Source: QZLE01 sp033852135 (GTDB taxonomy: Bacteria; Pseudomonadota; Gammaproteobacteria; QZLD01). Taken from it: DNA of 64,000 nt. Numbering within the stretch: the stretch's first letter is position 1; every line of letters starts with the position of its first letter. The DNA is taken from NCBI GenBank assembly GCA_033852135.1, contig JAWSVB010000005.1, positions 1 through 64,000 of the forward strand. Reading direction: 5' to 3'. The notes beneath the pieces were generated by a model, which was given only the letters and a program-made list of their open reading frames with translations, was not told the origin of the DNA and did not search any database. The translations under genes and the position numbers were made by a program. Positions 35,957 to 46,087 of the stretch are shown one piece after another.

Positions 35957-37375
35957 CTATGATCGTCCGTAAATATCTTCTAAACGAATAATATCATCTT
36001 CACCCAGATAATCACCACACTGAACCTCAATAAGCTGCAATTCTGATCCACCAATATTTGTAAGACGGTGAACCGCCTCTTTTTCAATATAAGTTGATTG
36101 ATCAACCTTCAACTCAAATGTGTTATCACCATTTACAACTTGTGCAACACCAGCAACTATAGTCCAATGTTCACTTCTATGCATATGCTTTTGCAAAGAA
36201 AGAGACTGCCCGGGGAATACCACTATCTTTTTCACCTTAAAGCCATCAGTTTCAATAAGGTTAGTATAGCTACCCCATGGCCTTCTGGTAGTTTTCTTCT
36301 CAGAAAATTCAGGGCGTTTCTGCTTTTTCAAGGTTTCTACAACCTTTTTAACATCCTGGACCTTGTCCTTATGCACTACCATGGTTGCATCTTCATCATT
36401 TACAACCACAATATCATTAACACCAACAACTGCAGTCAAGCGTGTTTTGCTATCTATAAGGCAGTTACTAGATTCAATGACAATCACATCACCGTCAACT
36501 GCATTGCCTTCAAAATCTTGCTCATATACATCCGATAATGCAGTCCATGACCCAATATCATTCCAATCAAATGATGCTGAAATAACAGCAACATTATCCG
36601 CCTTTTCCATAACAGCATAGTCAATTGAGTCACCATCGACCCTCTTCAAAGACTCAGCATCCAGTACCAACGGTAGATTATCTTTTGCGGTATGACTCCA
36701 GCAGCTACTAATTTGCCTAAATAGATCAGGCGAAGTTTTTTCTAATGCTTTAAGAAATACCGCTGCCTTAAAACAAAACATACCAGAGTTCCACACAAAC
36801 TTTCCCGATTCAAAGTACTCCTGCGCTTTAACTAAGTCGGGTTTTTCAACAAATCTAGACACCTGAAATCCACTATCTGATATTGAGCTACCCTTTTCAA
36901 TATACCCGAACCCAGTCTCAGGTTGAGTGGGCTCTATTCCAAAGGTTACCAACATCCCTTTTTCAGCCAGCTCAACTGCGCCATTAACTGCTCCCTGAAA
37001 TACATCCTGCTCAGGAATCAAATGATCAGCTGGCAATACAAGCATGACTGCATCTTCGCCAAACTGCTCAGAAACTCTGAAAGCAGCTGCAGCAATTGCT
37101 GGGGCAGTATTCTTACCAAATGGTTCAAGCACGAAATCAAGTTTTGCTCCGGCTTTATTTATAGAATCAAACTCTTCTCGAGTATGAAAGAAATAGTTCT
37201 GGTTAGTTACGGCAATAATATTTTGTACTGATGCTAATTCAGCCGCACGATTGAAGGTTTTACCAATAATTGACTCACCATCAGGTAAACACATGAACGG
37301 TTTAGGATCAGATTCTCTAGATATAGGCCAAAGGCGAGTTCCAGCGCCGCCGGAGATTATAACTGGGACTAACAT
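35957..37375 (-). CDS. manC: Mannose-1-phosphate guanylyltransferase / mannose-6-phosphate isomerase
   Basis: 472 aa type II bifunctional enzyme making GDP-mannose. The N-terminal pyrophosphorylase domain has ISGGAGTRLWPISRES and FVEKPD; the C-terminal cupin/PMI domain has RPWGSYTNLIETDGFKVK, QSLSLQKHMHRSEHW and VAGVAQVVNGD. Length is normal. GDP-mannose may be a direct donor or be made into other sugars by genes outside the window. It sits 10 bp after the WbpM-like gene. Confidence 0.92.
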   Translation of the reverse strand: MLVPVIISGGAGTRLWPISRESDPKPFMCLPDGESIIGKTFNRAAELASVQNIIAVTNQNYFFHTREEFDSINKAGAKLDFVLEPFGKNTAPAIAAAAFRVSEQFGEDAVMLVLPADHLIPEQDVFQGAVNGAVELAEKGMLVTFGIEPTQPETGFGYIEKGSSISDSGFQVSRFVEKPDLVKAQEYFESGKFVWNSGMFCFKAAVFLKALEKTSPDLFRQISSCWSHTAKDNLPLVLDAESLKRVDGDSIDYAVMEKADNVAVISASFDWNDIGSWTALSDVYEQDFEGNAVDGDVIVIESSNCLIDSKTRLTAVVGVNDIVVVNDEDATMVVHKDKVQDVKKVVETLKKQKRPEFSEKKTTRRPWGSYTNLIETDGFKVKKIVVFPGQSLSLQKHMHRSEHWTIVAGVAQVVNGDNTFELKVDQSTYIEKEAVHRLTNIGGSELQLIEVQCGDYLGEDDIIRLEDIYGRS

Positions 37376-37385
37376 TTAATATTTC

Positions 37386-39347
37386 CTATGAAGATATTTC
37401 TAAATGGATGATCTTCTCTTGACTCTCTTTATTTTTAATCCCTGCAAGCCATGTTTTATCTTGAATATCACACTGAGGAACATACCCTGATACAACAGAA
37501 AGTAATATATCCCTTATTCCTTTAACATCAGTATTATCACAACACAGATCAAGCTTATCGATTATTTTTTGCAACTCACTCCAGGGAAGGTAGGACTCTT
37601 CAGCCCTCATAATTAAAGGATGCTCAGTGCCAGAAACATTATCACCAATAAGCAACTCTTCATATAGTTTTTCCCCCGGTCGCAGACCAACTATTTTGAT
37701 CTCAACATCACCTTCAGATTCTGCTGTTTTCTCTTTATATCCACTCAGCGATATCATCTTTCTTGCAAGATCAATAATTCTAACTGGCTCACCCATATCT
37801 AACACACACACATCACCACCATTTGCCAACGTTCCCGCCTGTAATACCAATTGCGCTGCCTCTGGGATAGTCATAAAATAGCGAGTTACTTCAGGATGAG
37901 TCAAAGTTATTGGCTTTTTAGACTCAATCTGCTTGCTGAATAATGGAACGACCGAACCTGATGAGTTTAAGACATTGCCGAACCGGACCATGCAAAACTT
38001 AGTTTTAGTATTTGTTTGTGAAACTCCTTGCAATACCATTTCAGCAAACCGTTTAGTAGCCCCCATTACATTTTTTGGCCTAACAGCTTTATCGGTTGAA
38101 ACTAGAGTAAATGTCTCAACATCAGACTCATTTGCAGCTAATACAGCATTTAAAGTTCCAAATATATTATTCCGCACTCCTTCAATAGGATTATGCTCAA
38201 CAATCGGCACATGTTTATAAGCAGCTGCATGGTACACAGACTGAATTCCGTATGCTCGCATAACTTGCAGCAACCGTTTTTTATGCTGCACAGATCCCAA
38301 CAACCCCACTATTTCAATATCTAAGCCATTCTCCTTAACTAACCCATTCAATTCGGCTTCAATTTTATATAGCGCATATTCTGAAAGCTCAAACAATATC
38401 AAAATCGATGGCTTTAACGCTATAATTTGCCGACACAACTCAGAACCAATGGATCCTCCTGCACCTGTAACCAAAACTGATTTACCAAAGACACACTCTT
38501 CAATCAAATCTCTCTTGGGCAACACAGAAGAACGCCCTAACAGATCCTCAGCATCTATCTCTCGCAGCTCATCAACTCTAGCAACTCCAGATACAAGATC
38601 AGTAAAACTTGGTATTGTTCGCACCTTAACCGAACAAAGCAACAGCTTCTCTAATATATTTTTTCTTCTATTATTATCCGCATCAGGAACGGCAAGATAT
38701 ACCTCTTCAATTCCATACTCTTGACATAGTTTTGGAAAATCATCAGGATAAACAACCTGCACACCATCAATTTCACGACCTGCTAACCGAGTATCATCAT
38801 CAAAGAAAACAACTTGATGATAGCCTTTACCACTCCTAATATGTTTTGCCAACTGAACACCAATAGAGCCAGTCCCATAAATAGCAATGTTCCTTACGTC
38901 TACAATTTCATCAGAATGTGAGCGCGTGATTCCGTTTGCATTCATTAGTTGTCGTACAACAAGCCTACTACCTCCAATAAAAACAATCGATAACAACCAA
39001 TTGATCAAATATACTCGTGCAGGAAGGCCTTGAAAATGGAGAATTTGCGCACTAACAACAAGCAATAATGATGAAAATGAAACTGCTAAACCTATGGTAA
39101 AAATGACCTTAAAACCAATGAATCTTACAATCGCTCGATACAAACCAAACTTAAGAAAAATAAAACCAGTAATTACTGGTAATGACAGATATATTATTGG
39201 AGAGATGCCATGGGAAAGCTTGAAATCGCCAGTACCAAGATAGCATGCCAAATATACTGACAAAGGCAACAACAACAAATCATTGAGCACCAACAGCAAG
39301 CTTTTAAAATTACGCGGTAAATTTCGAAGTTCATCTACGAAAGGCAT
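37386..39347 (-). CDS. WbpM/CapD-like membrane UDP-GlcNAc 4,6-dehydratase
   Basis: 653 aa from ATG at 39347, with AAGGAC 8 bp upstream; a frame from TTG at 39392 adds 15 codons that look untranslated. Four N-terminal membrane spans (about 20-130), a CoA-binding-like Rossmann domain (about 140-270) and the catalytic SDR domain (about 285-560) follow the WbpM layout. GAGGSIGSELCRQI binds NAD, and VSTDKAVRPKNVMGATKR is the active-site segment with Met in place of Tyr, as is usual for this family. The product UDP-4-keto-6-deoxy-GlcNAc leads to D-QuiNAc or D-FucNAc, with the WbpV-like gene at 41678 as a likely partner. Confidence 0.9.
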   Translation of the reverse strand: MPFVDELRNLPRNFKSLLLVLNDLLLLPLSVYLACYLGTGDFKLSHGISPIIYLSLPVITGFIFLKFGLYRAIVRFIGFKVIFTIGLAVSFSSLLLVVSAQILHFQGLPARVYLINWLLSIVFIGGSRLVVRQLMNANGITRSHSDEIVDVRNIAIYGTGSIGVQLAKHIRSGKGYHQVVFFDDDTRLAGREIDGVQVVYPDDFPKLCQEYGIEEVYLAVPDADNNRRKNILEKLLLCSVKVRTIPSFTDLVSGVARVDELREIDAEDLLGRSSVLPKRDLIEECVFGKSVLVTGAGGSIGSELCRQIIALKPSILILFELSEYALYKIEAELNGLVKENGLDIEIVGLLGSVQHKKRLLQVMRAYGIQSVYHAAAYKHVPIVEHNPIEGVRNNIFGTLNAVLAANESDVETFTLVSTDKAVRPKNVMGATKRFAEMVLQGVSQTNTKTKFCMVRFGNVLNSSGSVVPLFSKQIESKKPITLTHPEVTRYFMTIPEAAQLVLQAGTLANGGDVCVLDMGEPVRIIDLARKMISLSGYKEKTAESEGDVEIKIVGLRPGEKLYEELLIGDNVSGTEHPLIMRAEESYLPWSELQKIIDKLDLCCDNTDVKGIRDILLSVVSGYVPQCDIQDKTWLAGIKNKESQEKIIHLEISS

Positions 39348-39887
39348 ACACAAGTCCTTATAAAAACAATATCCATTCCCATACTTCTTCAAATAAAATA
39401 AGTGCTAAAATTTAATTTTAACACTTATTTTTGATTTACAATAGTAGACTAACATCATGACTTTATATCTTACTAATAAACTACAGTTAATAATGAACTA
39501 AAGAGCACTCCGCATAAAATTCTACCCTTTGCAAGATTGGCGTTTCAGGCCGCGCATAAAGTTAGACCAATTAAGTATTTCCACACTATAACTGCAAATA
39601 TTCAAAGCTACTACCATTTTTCTCTTCATTAATTAGACATCTACACTTGATTTTACACCCAACCTCATCACTAGTTCAGCATTAGAACTACGCAGGTTAA
39701 AAGCGTCATTCATAAAATTCCAAAGCAACGCCAACTATTTTAAGCTGTATATATTCAACAAAAAATCACTCAATGCGGCAGGCATCTTCAAAACCAAGTT
39801 CTTCCCCAAGCTTCTCCCTGACACCATTTAATTTAAAACAGGTACCACCGCCAAACATTTCAAATTATACTCATAACAAAGAGTCTA
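39348..39887. other. Gene-free gap inside the polysaccharide locus
   Basis: 540 bp between ugd and the WbpM-like gene, much longer than any other gap in the locus, where most genes touch. No frame over about 60 codons and no known RNA is seen. The palindrome at 39396-39430 is the one clear structure. It probably contains a promoter for the wbpM-manC-tviB-capI group, and may be the scar of a lost gene. Confidence 0.5.
39396..39430. repeat. Near-perfect 35-nt palindrome upstream of WbpM-like gene
   Basis: AAATAAGTG-C-TAAAATT pairs with AATTTTA-A-CACTTATTT, the only mismatch being the C/A pair. It ends in TTTTTG on the plus strand. It lies 49-83 bp before the minus-strand start, so it could be an operator, an attenuator or a terminator reading rightward. 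Confidence 0.55.
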
Positions 39888-41054
39888 TTAATCACTTCCA
39901 AACAAATCTCGAGTATAAACTTTATCTTCTACGTCCTTAATATCAGAAGAAAGTCGATTTGAAATGATAATATCTGCTGCCTGCTTGAACTCATCTAGAT
40001 CTTTAATTACACGAGAATGAAAAAACTCATCATCTTCAAGAACGGGCTCATAAATAACAACCTCAATGCCCTTCGCCTTAATACGTTTCATGATCCCTTG
40101 AATTGAAGACGCTCGAAAATTATCTGAACCACTTTTCATAATCAAGCGATAAACACCGACTACTTTAGGGTTACGTTTAAGAATTGAGTCAGCAATATGA
40201 TCTTTACGCGTAGTATTTGATTCCACTATTGCACCAATTAAACAGCTCGGTACATCTTGATAATTCGCACGCAACTGTTTAGTATCCTTAGGCAAACAAT
40301 ATCCTCCATAACCAAAAGAAGGATTGTTATAATGGTTACCAATACGGGGATCTAATCCAACACCCTCTATAATCTGACGAGCATCCAAGTCATTAGCCTC
40401 AGCATAACTATCCAGTTCATTAAAATACGCAACGCGCATTGCCAAATAAGTATTAGAAAACAGCTTGACCGCTTCAGCCTCTGTGGAATCAGTAAACAAA
40501 ACGCTGATGTCCTGTTTAATCGCTCCTTGCACCAAAAGATCTGCAAACTGCTGCGCCCGCTCAGAACGTTCGCCAACTATAATACGAGATGGGTGCAAAT
40601 TATCATAAAGAGCACGGCCTTCACGCAAAAATTCAGGAGAGAAAATAATATTCTTGCAGCCAAATTTAGCTTTGACTTTCTCTGTATACCCAACAGGAAC
40701 AGTTGATTTAATCACTATTGTTGCATTTTGGTTAATATCTAAAACGTCGCGAATTACAGATTCAACAGAGCAAGTATTAAAATAGTTGGTCTCAGGATCA
40801 TAATCAGTAGGGGTGGCTATTATTACAAAATCAGCATCTTTATAAGCCCCAGATTTATCCAATACAGCCTTAAGATTTAAGTTTTTATTGGCAAAATAAT
40901 CTTCTATCTCAACATCATCAACTGTAGATTTTTTGCTGTTAATTAAAGCTACTTTTTCTTCGACAATATCAACTGCGATCACTTCATTATGTTGTGCAAG
41001 TAATACTGCATTAGATAGGCCAACATAACCAGTTCCTGCGATAGTGATTTTCAT
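39888..41054 (-). CDS. ugd: UDP-glucose 6-dehydrogenase
   Basis: 388 aa. Oxidises UDP-Glc to UDP-GlcA with two NAD. It has GTGYVGLSNAVLLAQHNEV, KSTVPVGYTEKV, SPEFLREGRALYDNLHPSRI and the catalytic Cys in GYGGYCLPKDTKQL. Length equals E. coli Ugd (388). It provides UDP-GlcA for the polymer or for the UDP-GalA epimerase at 33584. It begins 24 bp after the initiating-transferase gene. Confidence 0.95.
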   Translation of the reverse strand: MKITIAGTGYVGLSNAVLLAQHNEVIAVDIVEEKVALINSKKSTVDDVEIEDYFANKNLNLKAVLDKSGAYKDADFVIIATPTDYDPETNYFNTCSVESVIRDVLDINQNATIVIKSTVPVGYTEKVKAKFGCKNIIFSPEFLREGRALYDNLHPSRIIVGERSERAQQFADLLVQGAIKQDISVLFTDSTEAEAVKLFSNTYLAMRVAYFNELDSYAEANDLDARQIIEGVGLDPRIGNHYNNPSFGYGGYCLPKDTKQLRANYQDVPSCLIGAIVESNTTRKDHIADSILKRNPKVVGVYRLIMKSGSDNFRASSIQGIMKRIKAKGIEVVIYEPVLEDDEFFHSRVIKDLDEFKQAADIIISNRLSSDIKDVEDKVYTRDLFGSD

Positions 41055-41078
41055 TTTCTTCTCTACTTAATCATATAA

Positions 41079-41645
41079 TTATTCATTACTAACACGATCA
41101 CCAGAGCCGCTACCAGTTGCCGTCATCATAATATATTTGAAATAATTTTTAATCGTTATTGAGTTAATCATTTCTTGATCAACCTGTGCAATAAGCTTCG
41201 GCGTAGACATATCAATAGACTTAACCTGCGCCAGACCAGTAATACCAGGAAGGACATTATAAACACCGCGATCTTGACGTTCATTAATCAACTCCTCTTG
41301 ATTAAACAGGTTAGGGCGCGGCCCAACAAAGCTCATCTCACCTTTCAACACATTAATCAATTGAGGCAATTCATCTATTTTTGTTTTCCGTAAAAATGAA
41401 CCTAACTTAGTAATAGAAGCCGTGCTGACAAGGTGACTAGCAACAGACTTAGTACCAACAGACATGGTACGGAATTTAATGAGTTTAAAAGGACGTTTGT
41501 TTTTACCAACGCGCTCCTGAATAAAAATAGGCGCGCCTGTATCAAAGTAACCAATGATGATAACAATCAATAAAATTGGAGACGTTACAATTAGCCCGAA
41601 GAAAGCCATCAAAAAATCAAGTAATCGGATTAAAATTGAGTTCAT
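41079..41645 (-). CDS. PglC-type initiating phosphoglycosyl transferase
   Basis: 188 aa, short monotopic form with one N-terminal membrane hairpin (about 5-32) and no WcaJ-type extra spans. Conserved segments are KLIKFRTMSVGTKS, DELPQLINVLKGEMSFVGPRP and LPGITGLAQV. It transfers a sugar 1-phosphate to undecaprenyl phosphate to start each repeat unit. Its neighbours (WbpV-like, WbpM-like) suggest that the first sugar is a 6-deoxy-HexNAc such as QuiNAc; this is inferred. Confidence 0.88.
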   Translation of the reverse strand: MNSILIRLLDFLMAFFGLIVTSPILLIVIIIGYFDTGAPIFIQERVGKNKRPFKLIKFRTMSVGTKSVASHLVSTASITKLGSFLRKTKIDELPQLINVLKGEMSFVGPRPNLFNQEELINERQDRGVYNVLPGITGLAQVKSIDMSTPKLIAQVDQEMINSITIKNYFKYIMMTATGSGSGDRVSNE

Positions 41646-41677
41646 CTGTTTATCACTTATTATTAATTTAAATAGAT

Positions 41678-42634
41678 TTATTTATTGCTTTCAATGAAAG
41701 CATCAGCTGTTTTTTTCATGCATTCTTCACTGCTATATGGCGGCTTCCAATTTAACAACTCTTTGGTTTTAGAAATATCAACTTGTAGCGATCCACACAA
41801 ACGTTGCGATATGGTAGGCTTAGCTATTAATTTTACAGCAAATGTAAACCATGAGCTAGGAACCGCTAAAAGTCGACTAGGAACACATAATGCCGTTGCC
41901 ATATTAATTAATAACCGAGTTGTAGAAACATCGTCATCATCAGACACCAAAAATGTTTGATTTGCTGCATTAGGGTGATCAATACAGGTAATAATTAAAT
42001 CCACTAAGTTATCGACCGAGACCAAACTACGTTTATTTTCTTTTATTCCACCCAAAGGTAATGGAAACCCTTTATTTATACATTTCATCATGAATGCAAA
42101 GTTAGCTTTTACTTCAGCCCCATAAACTAATGGGGGACGAATAATAACAACTTCCATTCCCGTTTCAATAGCTATTTTGTGTAAGCCTGCTTCAGCCTCA
42201 TATTTACTTAAACCGTAAGGGTCTGTTGGAACAAAAATATCATCAGGTTTAAAAGGTGAACCGAGCTCAGTTGATTCACCGTTTACTTTAATTGAGCTAA
42301 TGAATATAAAGCGTTTTACCCCCGAATCAGCGGCTTGTTGTGCAAGATTAAGCGTACCTAATGTATTAACTTCGCGAAATTCGTTAAGAGGATCAACTGA
42401 ACTATCATTCATTATATGAACGCGTGCGGCGCAGTGGATGACGACATCAACACCCCTAAACATATTATCAAGGGGACTAATGGACCTAAAGTCATCTACC
42501 AATACTTGTATTTCGGAAGGTACACTAGATAAAAGTCTTCTATTCAAAAGCTTAAATTCATAACCTTTTGAAATAATTACATCTAGTAAGTGCTTTCCCA
42601 AAAAGCCAGAGCTTCCAGTCAAAAGTAAAGTCAT
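41678..42634 (-). CDS. WbpV-like NAD-dependent sugar epimerase/reductase
   Basis: 318 aa extended SDR with TGSSGFLGKHLLDVI (N-terminal Rossmann), HCAARVHIMND, FISSIKVNGE and YGLSKYEAEAG (Tyr/Lys). The HCAARVH and SSIKVNGE forms fit the WbpV/WbjF/WreQ group, which reduces UDP-4-keto-6-deoxy-GlcNAc to UDP-QuiNAc (or acts as a C4 epimerase). With the WbpM-like enzyme it could complete D-QuiNAc synthesis. It starts one base after the wbuB stop. Confidence 0.75.
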   Translation of the reverse strand: MTLLLTGSSGFLGKHLLDVIISKGYEFKLLNRRLLSSVPSEIQVLVDDFRSISPLDNMFRGVDVVIHCAARVHIMNDSSVDPLNEFREVNTLGTLNLAQQAADSGVKRFIFISSIKVNGESTELGSPFKPDDIFVPTDPYGLSKYEAEAGLHKIAIETGMEVVIIRPPLVYGAEVKANFAFMMKCINKGFPLPLGGIKENKRSLVSVDNLVDLIITCIDHPNAANQTFLVSDDDDVSTTRLLINMATALCVPSRLLAVPSSWFTFAVKLIAKPTISQRLCGSLQVDISKTKELLNWKPPYSSEECMKKTADAFIESNK

Positions 42635-42635
42635 A

Positions 42636-43844
42636 TTATTCCTTATTGGTAAGCGATATTAAAATTTGAGTGGCGGCAGAATCAACAGAAAATTGCTTTA
42701 ATAAGAGCTCATTAGCTCTTTCACCTGTTTTTTTACGAAGCTCTTCGTTTGTTGCCAACTTTTTAGCTGATTCATAAAAAATATCATCATCACCATTATC
42801 TGAAATAAATCCAGCTTTAGCTGCATGTATAACATCAATCAAATCATTTCCTTGGTTTACACTTCCCAATATTGGTAAAGAATGAACCATGTAACCTAAC
42901 AGTTTACCTGGGAAATTATGAGCTGTGTGTTTAGCTGATAACGAAAATAAACCGACATCAATCTCATTCAATATAAGCTTATAATCTTCTTGTGAAACGG
43001 AAGGAAGAAGGGAGCAATTATGCAGCGCTTTATCTTCAAGCGTTTTTTTAACTAAGCTAACTTCATCTCCTTGCCCAAGGAAAATAAAATGGGCACTTAC
43101 AATTGGTTTCATTGCTTCCGCTAGTCGTAATAAATTCCCCATATCTTGGGCATGACCAATATTACCACCATAAAAAAAGATTACTTTATTGGTTAAGTTA
43201 AGTTTTTCTCGCAAACCTAACGTATCAGATTTACAAGGAAATGCATTTTCATCAGCCCAGTTATACAAAACTTCAGTTTTATATTGATCACCATTAAATT
43301 TTTTAAATAGCTGCAAATTCTTTGGTGACATTAAGCCAATACGATTGGCTGAAGAGTAATTTAAACGCTCAAAAAACCGAAAGTACTTTTCAACCAGTGA
43401 ACCTCTCTTTATTAATCCTTCATCAATAGCCCATTGCGGAAACATATCTCTTAGAATTAAATACGAATTACACTTACTAGTTACTTTTATTCTATTCGCT
43501 AAGTAACCAAAAAATATCGATGGCGAATAATAAACAACACCATCAAATTTTTGTTGCTTTATTTCTTTTCGAATAGCAGACCAAGCTTTAATAGATAATA
43601 AGGTTTCATTTATTGCTCTCTTTAGTTTCCCCTGACCACGCAACTTGCCCGAGCGAAAGCGCCAGTAAGTAATATTATCGATTTCATCAACAATTAATTT
43701 ATTATTTTGAGCTGTCATACCAGGCGATATGATTACTGGTATATGACCATTTTTTTGGTAAAATAAAGCTAGTTCATGCAACATTTTCGCATGAACTAAA
43801 GTGCTATGAGGAAGACTATCGTCTCCAATAATAGCAATACGCAT
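42636..43844 (-). CDS. wbuB: WbuB-like glycosyltransferase (probable L-FucNAc transferase)
   Basis: 402 aa GT-B fold, family 4 type, cytoplasmic face. It has LILRDMFPQWAIDEGLI, FFYGGNIGHAQDMGNLL and HNFPGKLLGYMVHSLPILGS. WbuB of E. coli follows fnlABC and is assigned the L-FucNAc transfer; here it sits in the same place, directly behind fnlC (adjacent codons). The specificity is inferred from that order. Confidence 0.8.
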   Translation of the reverse strand: MRIAIIGDDSLPHSTLVHAKMLHELALFYQKNGHIPVIISPGMTAQNNKLIVDEIDNITYWRFRSGKLRGQGKLKRAINETLLSIKAWSAIRKEIKQQKFDGVVYYSPSIFFGYLANRIKVTSKCNSYLILRDMFPQWAIDEGLIKRGSLVEKYFRFFERLNYSSANRIGLMSPKNLQLFKKFNGDQYKTEVLYNWADENAFPCKSDTLGLREKLNLTNKVIFFYGGNIGHAQDMGNLLRLAEAMKPIVSAHFIFLGQGDEVSLVKKTLEDKALHNCSLLPSVSQEDYKLILNEIDVGLFSLSAKHTAHNFPGKLLGYMVHSLPILGSVNQGNDLIDVIHAAKAGFISDNGDDDIFYESAKKLATNEELRKKTGERANELLLKQFSVDSAATQILISLTNKE

Positions 43845-44975
43845 TTAGTATTTCTTCCACACAACACGATTAATGTAATCAGTATAAGAATGAATAATTC
43901 TAACCACTTTATCTGATACATTAGGCATAGAGTAATCAGCAACTTGGCGTAATGTTCTCTCTTCTCCACGGCCTTGAGTTTCTAAAATAGCAAGCGATTG
44001 CATTACCCGTTCAGGCTCTAAACCAACCATCATAACAGCAGCTTCTTCCATTCCCTCAGGCCGTTCGTGAGCTTCACGTAAGTTAAGTGCTGGGAAGTTT
44101 AATATAGATGACTCTTCATTGATTGTTCCGCTATCAGAAAGTACCGCTCTCGCTTCTTTCTGTAGCTTCACATAATCCTTAAAGCCAAGCGGTTTTAATA
44201 ACTGAACTAATGGGTGAAATTTTACCCCCTTAACATCAATCCTTTTTTTTGTTCTTGGATGCGTTGATACTATCACAGGTTCGTTATATTTCTCAGCAAC
44301 CGTGTTTAACGTTAAAACCAGCTTTTCAAAGTTTGCATCTGAATCAATGTTTTCTTCACGATGGGCGCTGATAACAAAGTACTTCCCAGACGTTAACGCC
44401 AACCTCGATAAAACATTAGAAACATCAATACCATCAGCGTAATGATTAAGTACTTCAAACATTGGGCTACCTGTCTTAATAGTGCGATCCGCAGGTAAAC
44501 CTTCAGCAAGTAAATACCCACGAGCAATATCGCTATAAGTAAGATTTACATCTGCGGTGTGATCAACAATACGACGGTTAATTTCTTCAGGCACACGCAT
44601 ATCAAAACAACGATTACCAGCCTCCATGTGGAAGATAGGGATTTTACGACGCTTAGCCGGAATGGCTGACAAACAACTATTTGTATCACCTAAAACAAGA
44701 AGTGCTTCAGGTGCTTCTTTTTCTAACACCTCGTCAACGGCAATAATGATTTTTCCAATCGTTTCCGACGCATTTTTGCCCGCAGCATTTAAAAAATAAT
44801 CAGGTTTACGCACACCTAGGTCATCAAAAAAGATTTGATTTAATTCGTAATCATAATTCTGCCCAGTATGCACCAGAATATGCTTACAGTGCTCATCGAG
44901 TTTTGCTAATACGCGTGATAGACGAATAATTTCAGGACGAGTGCCCACGACACTTACAATATGTAATTTTTCCAT
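43845..44975 (-). CDS. fnlC: UDP-L-FucNAc-forming 2-epimerase (FnlC/WbjD/Cap5G)
   Basis: 376 aa, WecB-like fold: VGTRPEIIRLSRVLAKLDE, HTGQNYDYELN, VLGDTNSCL, HMEAGNRCFDMRVPEEINR, SAHREENID and SDSGTINEESS. Last step to UDP-N-acetyl-L-fucosamine, acting at C2 of UDP-L-PneNAc. FnlC identity rests mainly on its place after fnlA and fnlB. Spacing to fnlB is 2 bp. Confidence 0.88.
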   Translation of the reverse strand: MEKLHIVSVVGTRPEIIRLSRVLAKLDEHCKHILVHTGQNYDYELNQIFFDDLGVRKPDYFLNAAGKNASETIGKIIIAVDEVLEKEAPEALLVLGDTNSCLSAIPAKRRKIPIFHMEAGNRCFDMRVPEEINRRIVDHTADVNLTYSDIARGYLLAEGLPADRTIKTGSPMFEVLNHYADGIDVSNVLSRLALTSGKYFVISAHREENIDSDANFEKLVLTLNTVAEKYNEPVIVSTHPRTKKRIDVKGVKFHPLVQLLKPLGFKDYVKLQKEARAVLSDSGTINEESSILNFPALNLREAHERPEGMEEAAVMMVGLEPERVMQSLAILETQGRGEERTLRQVADYSMPNVSDKVVRIIHSYTDYINRVVWKKY

Positions 44976-44977
44976 TA

Positions 44978-46087
44978 TTAAACCTTAAAGTTAATCGTAT
45001 CTGGATATTCACGATCAAATATTTCATTTGCCCATAACATTACAACTAATTCATTGTCACCAATATTAGTCACATCATGCGACCAACCAGGGGCTGTCTC
45101 AACAATACGGGACTCTTCACCGTCAATAATTAGCTCATAAGATTCACCCGTCGTAATATGTCTGAACTTAAATGAAGCTGTACCGTTAATAACTAGAAAT
45201 TTCTCTGTTTTAGTATGATGATAATGACCGCCTCGAGTAATTCCAGGATGGGCGGTGAAAAAAGAAAATTGGCCTGTATCTTTAGTTTTTAACATCTCCA
45301 CAAAAGTACCGCGCTCATCGCTATGGCGCGTTACAGAATATGAAAATTGTTCAGGTGATAAATAACTAATATAAGTAGAATAAAGCGCACGAACAAAACC
45401 TTCACCCACTTTAGCAGAGATCATACTTTCGCGACTTTCTTTAAACTCAGCAAGTAACGCAGCTACCTCACCCACTGTGGTTTGATAAACAGGCTTAACA
45501 TAGCTATATGCTTCTGTTGTTTGAGGTGTAGCAGTTAACAGACTAACAAACGACTGGCAAACATCATCAATATACACAAGGTTAAGCACAGCACCTGGAT
45601 TATGAATGGAGATAGGCAAATCGTTTATAGTGTTATGACAAAAGGTAGCTACCACAGAGTTATAATTAGGAAGGCACCATTTACCAAATACGTTAGGAAG
45701 CCGGTAAACATAAGTCGCAGCACCTGTTTTTTGCTGATATTCAGCAACAGCACGTTCTGCACCAGCTTTGCTTGCCCCGTAAGGGTTGTCTAACTCAGCT
45801 TGAATTGAAGAGGTTAGCACAATAGGAGTCAAACGCTCAGCTTCAATTAATATATCGATAATTTGCTGCGTTAAATCAGTATTGCCTTTTTTAAATTCTT
45901 CATCATTTTTAGGGCGGTTAATACCTGCAAGGTGATAGATAAAATCAGCAGACTTTACCTTATCAGCAATACTGGCTGTATTATCAGCAAGCGTAATTTC
46001 CTCAATGTTTTCAAAACCAGCCTCGTTTAAGAACACACATAAATTTCGACCAATAAAGCCCGTGGCGCCAGTGACTAAAATGTTCAT
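44978..46087 (-). CDS. fnlB: FnlB/WbjC/Cap5F reductase-epimerase
   Basis: 369 aa, two domains. The SDR part (1 to about 245) has TGATGFIGRNLCVFLN and YGASKAGAERAV. The cupin part (about 250-369) has SDERGTFVEMLK and GGHYHHTKTEKFLVINGTA. It epimerises at C3 and reduces C4 of the fnlA product, giving UDP-L-PneNAc. The length and fused cupin match Cap5F. Confidence 0.9.
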   Translation of the reverse strand: MNILVTGATGFIGRNLCVFLNEAGFENIEEITLADNTASIADKVKSADFIYHLAGINRPKNDEEFKKGNTDLTQQIIDILIEAERLTPIVLTSSIQAELDNPYGASKAGAERAVAEYQQKTGAATYVYRLPNVFGKWCLPNYNSVVATFCHNTINDLPISIHNPGAVLNLVYIDDVCQSFVSLLTATPQTTEAYSYVKPVYQTTVGEVAALLAEFKESRESMISAKVGEGFVRALYSTYISYLSPEQFSYSVTRHSDERGTFVEMLKTKDTGQFSFFTAHPGITRGGHYHHTKTEKFLVINGTASFKFRHITTGESYELIIDGEESRIVETAPGWSHDVTNIGDNELVVMLWANEIFDREYPDTINFKV

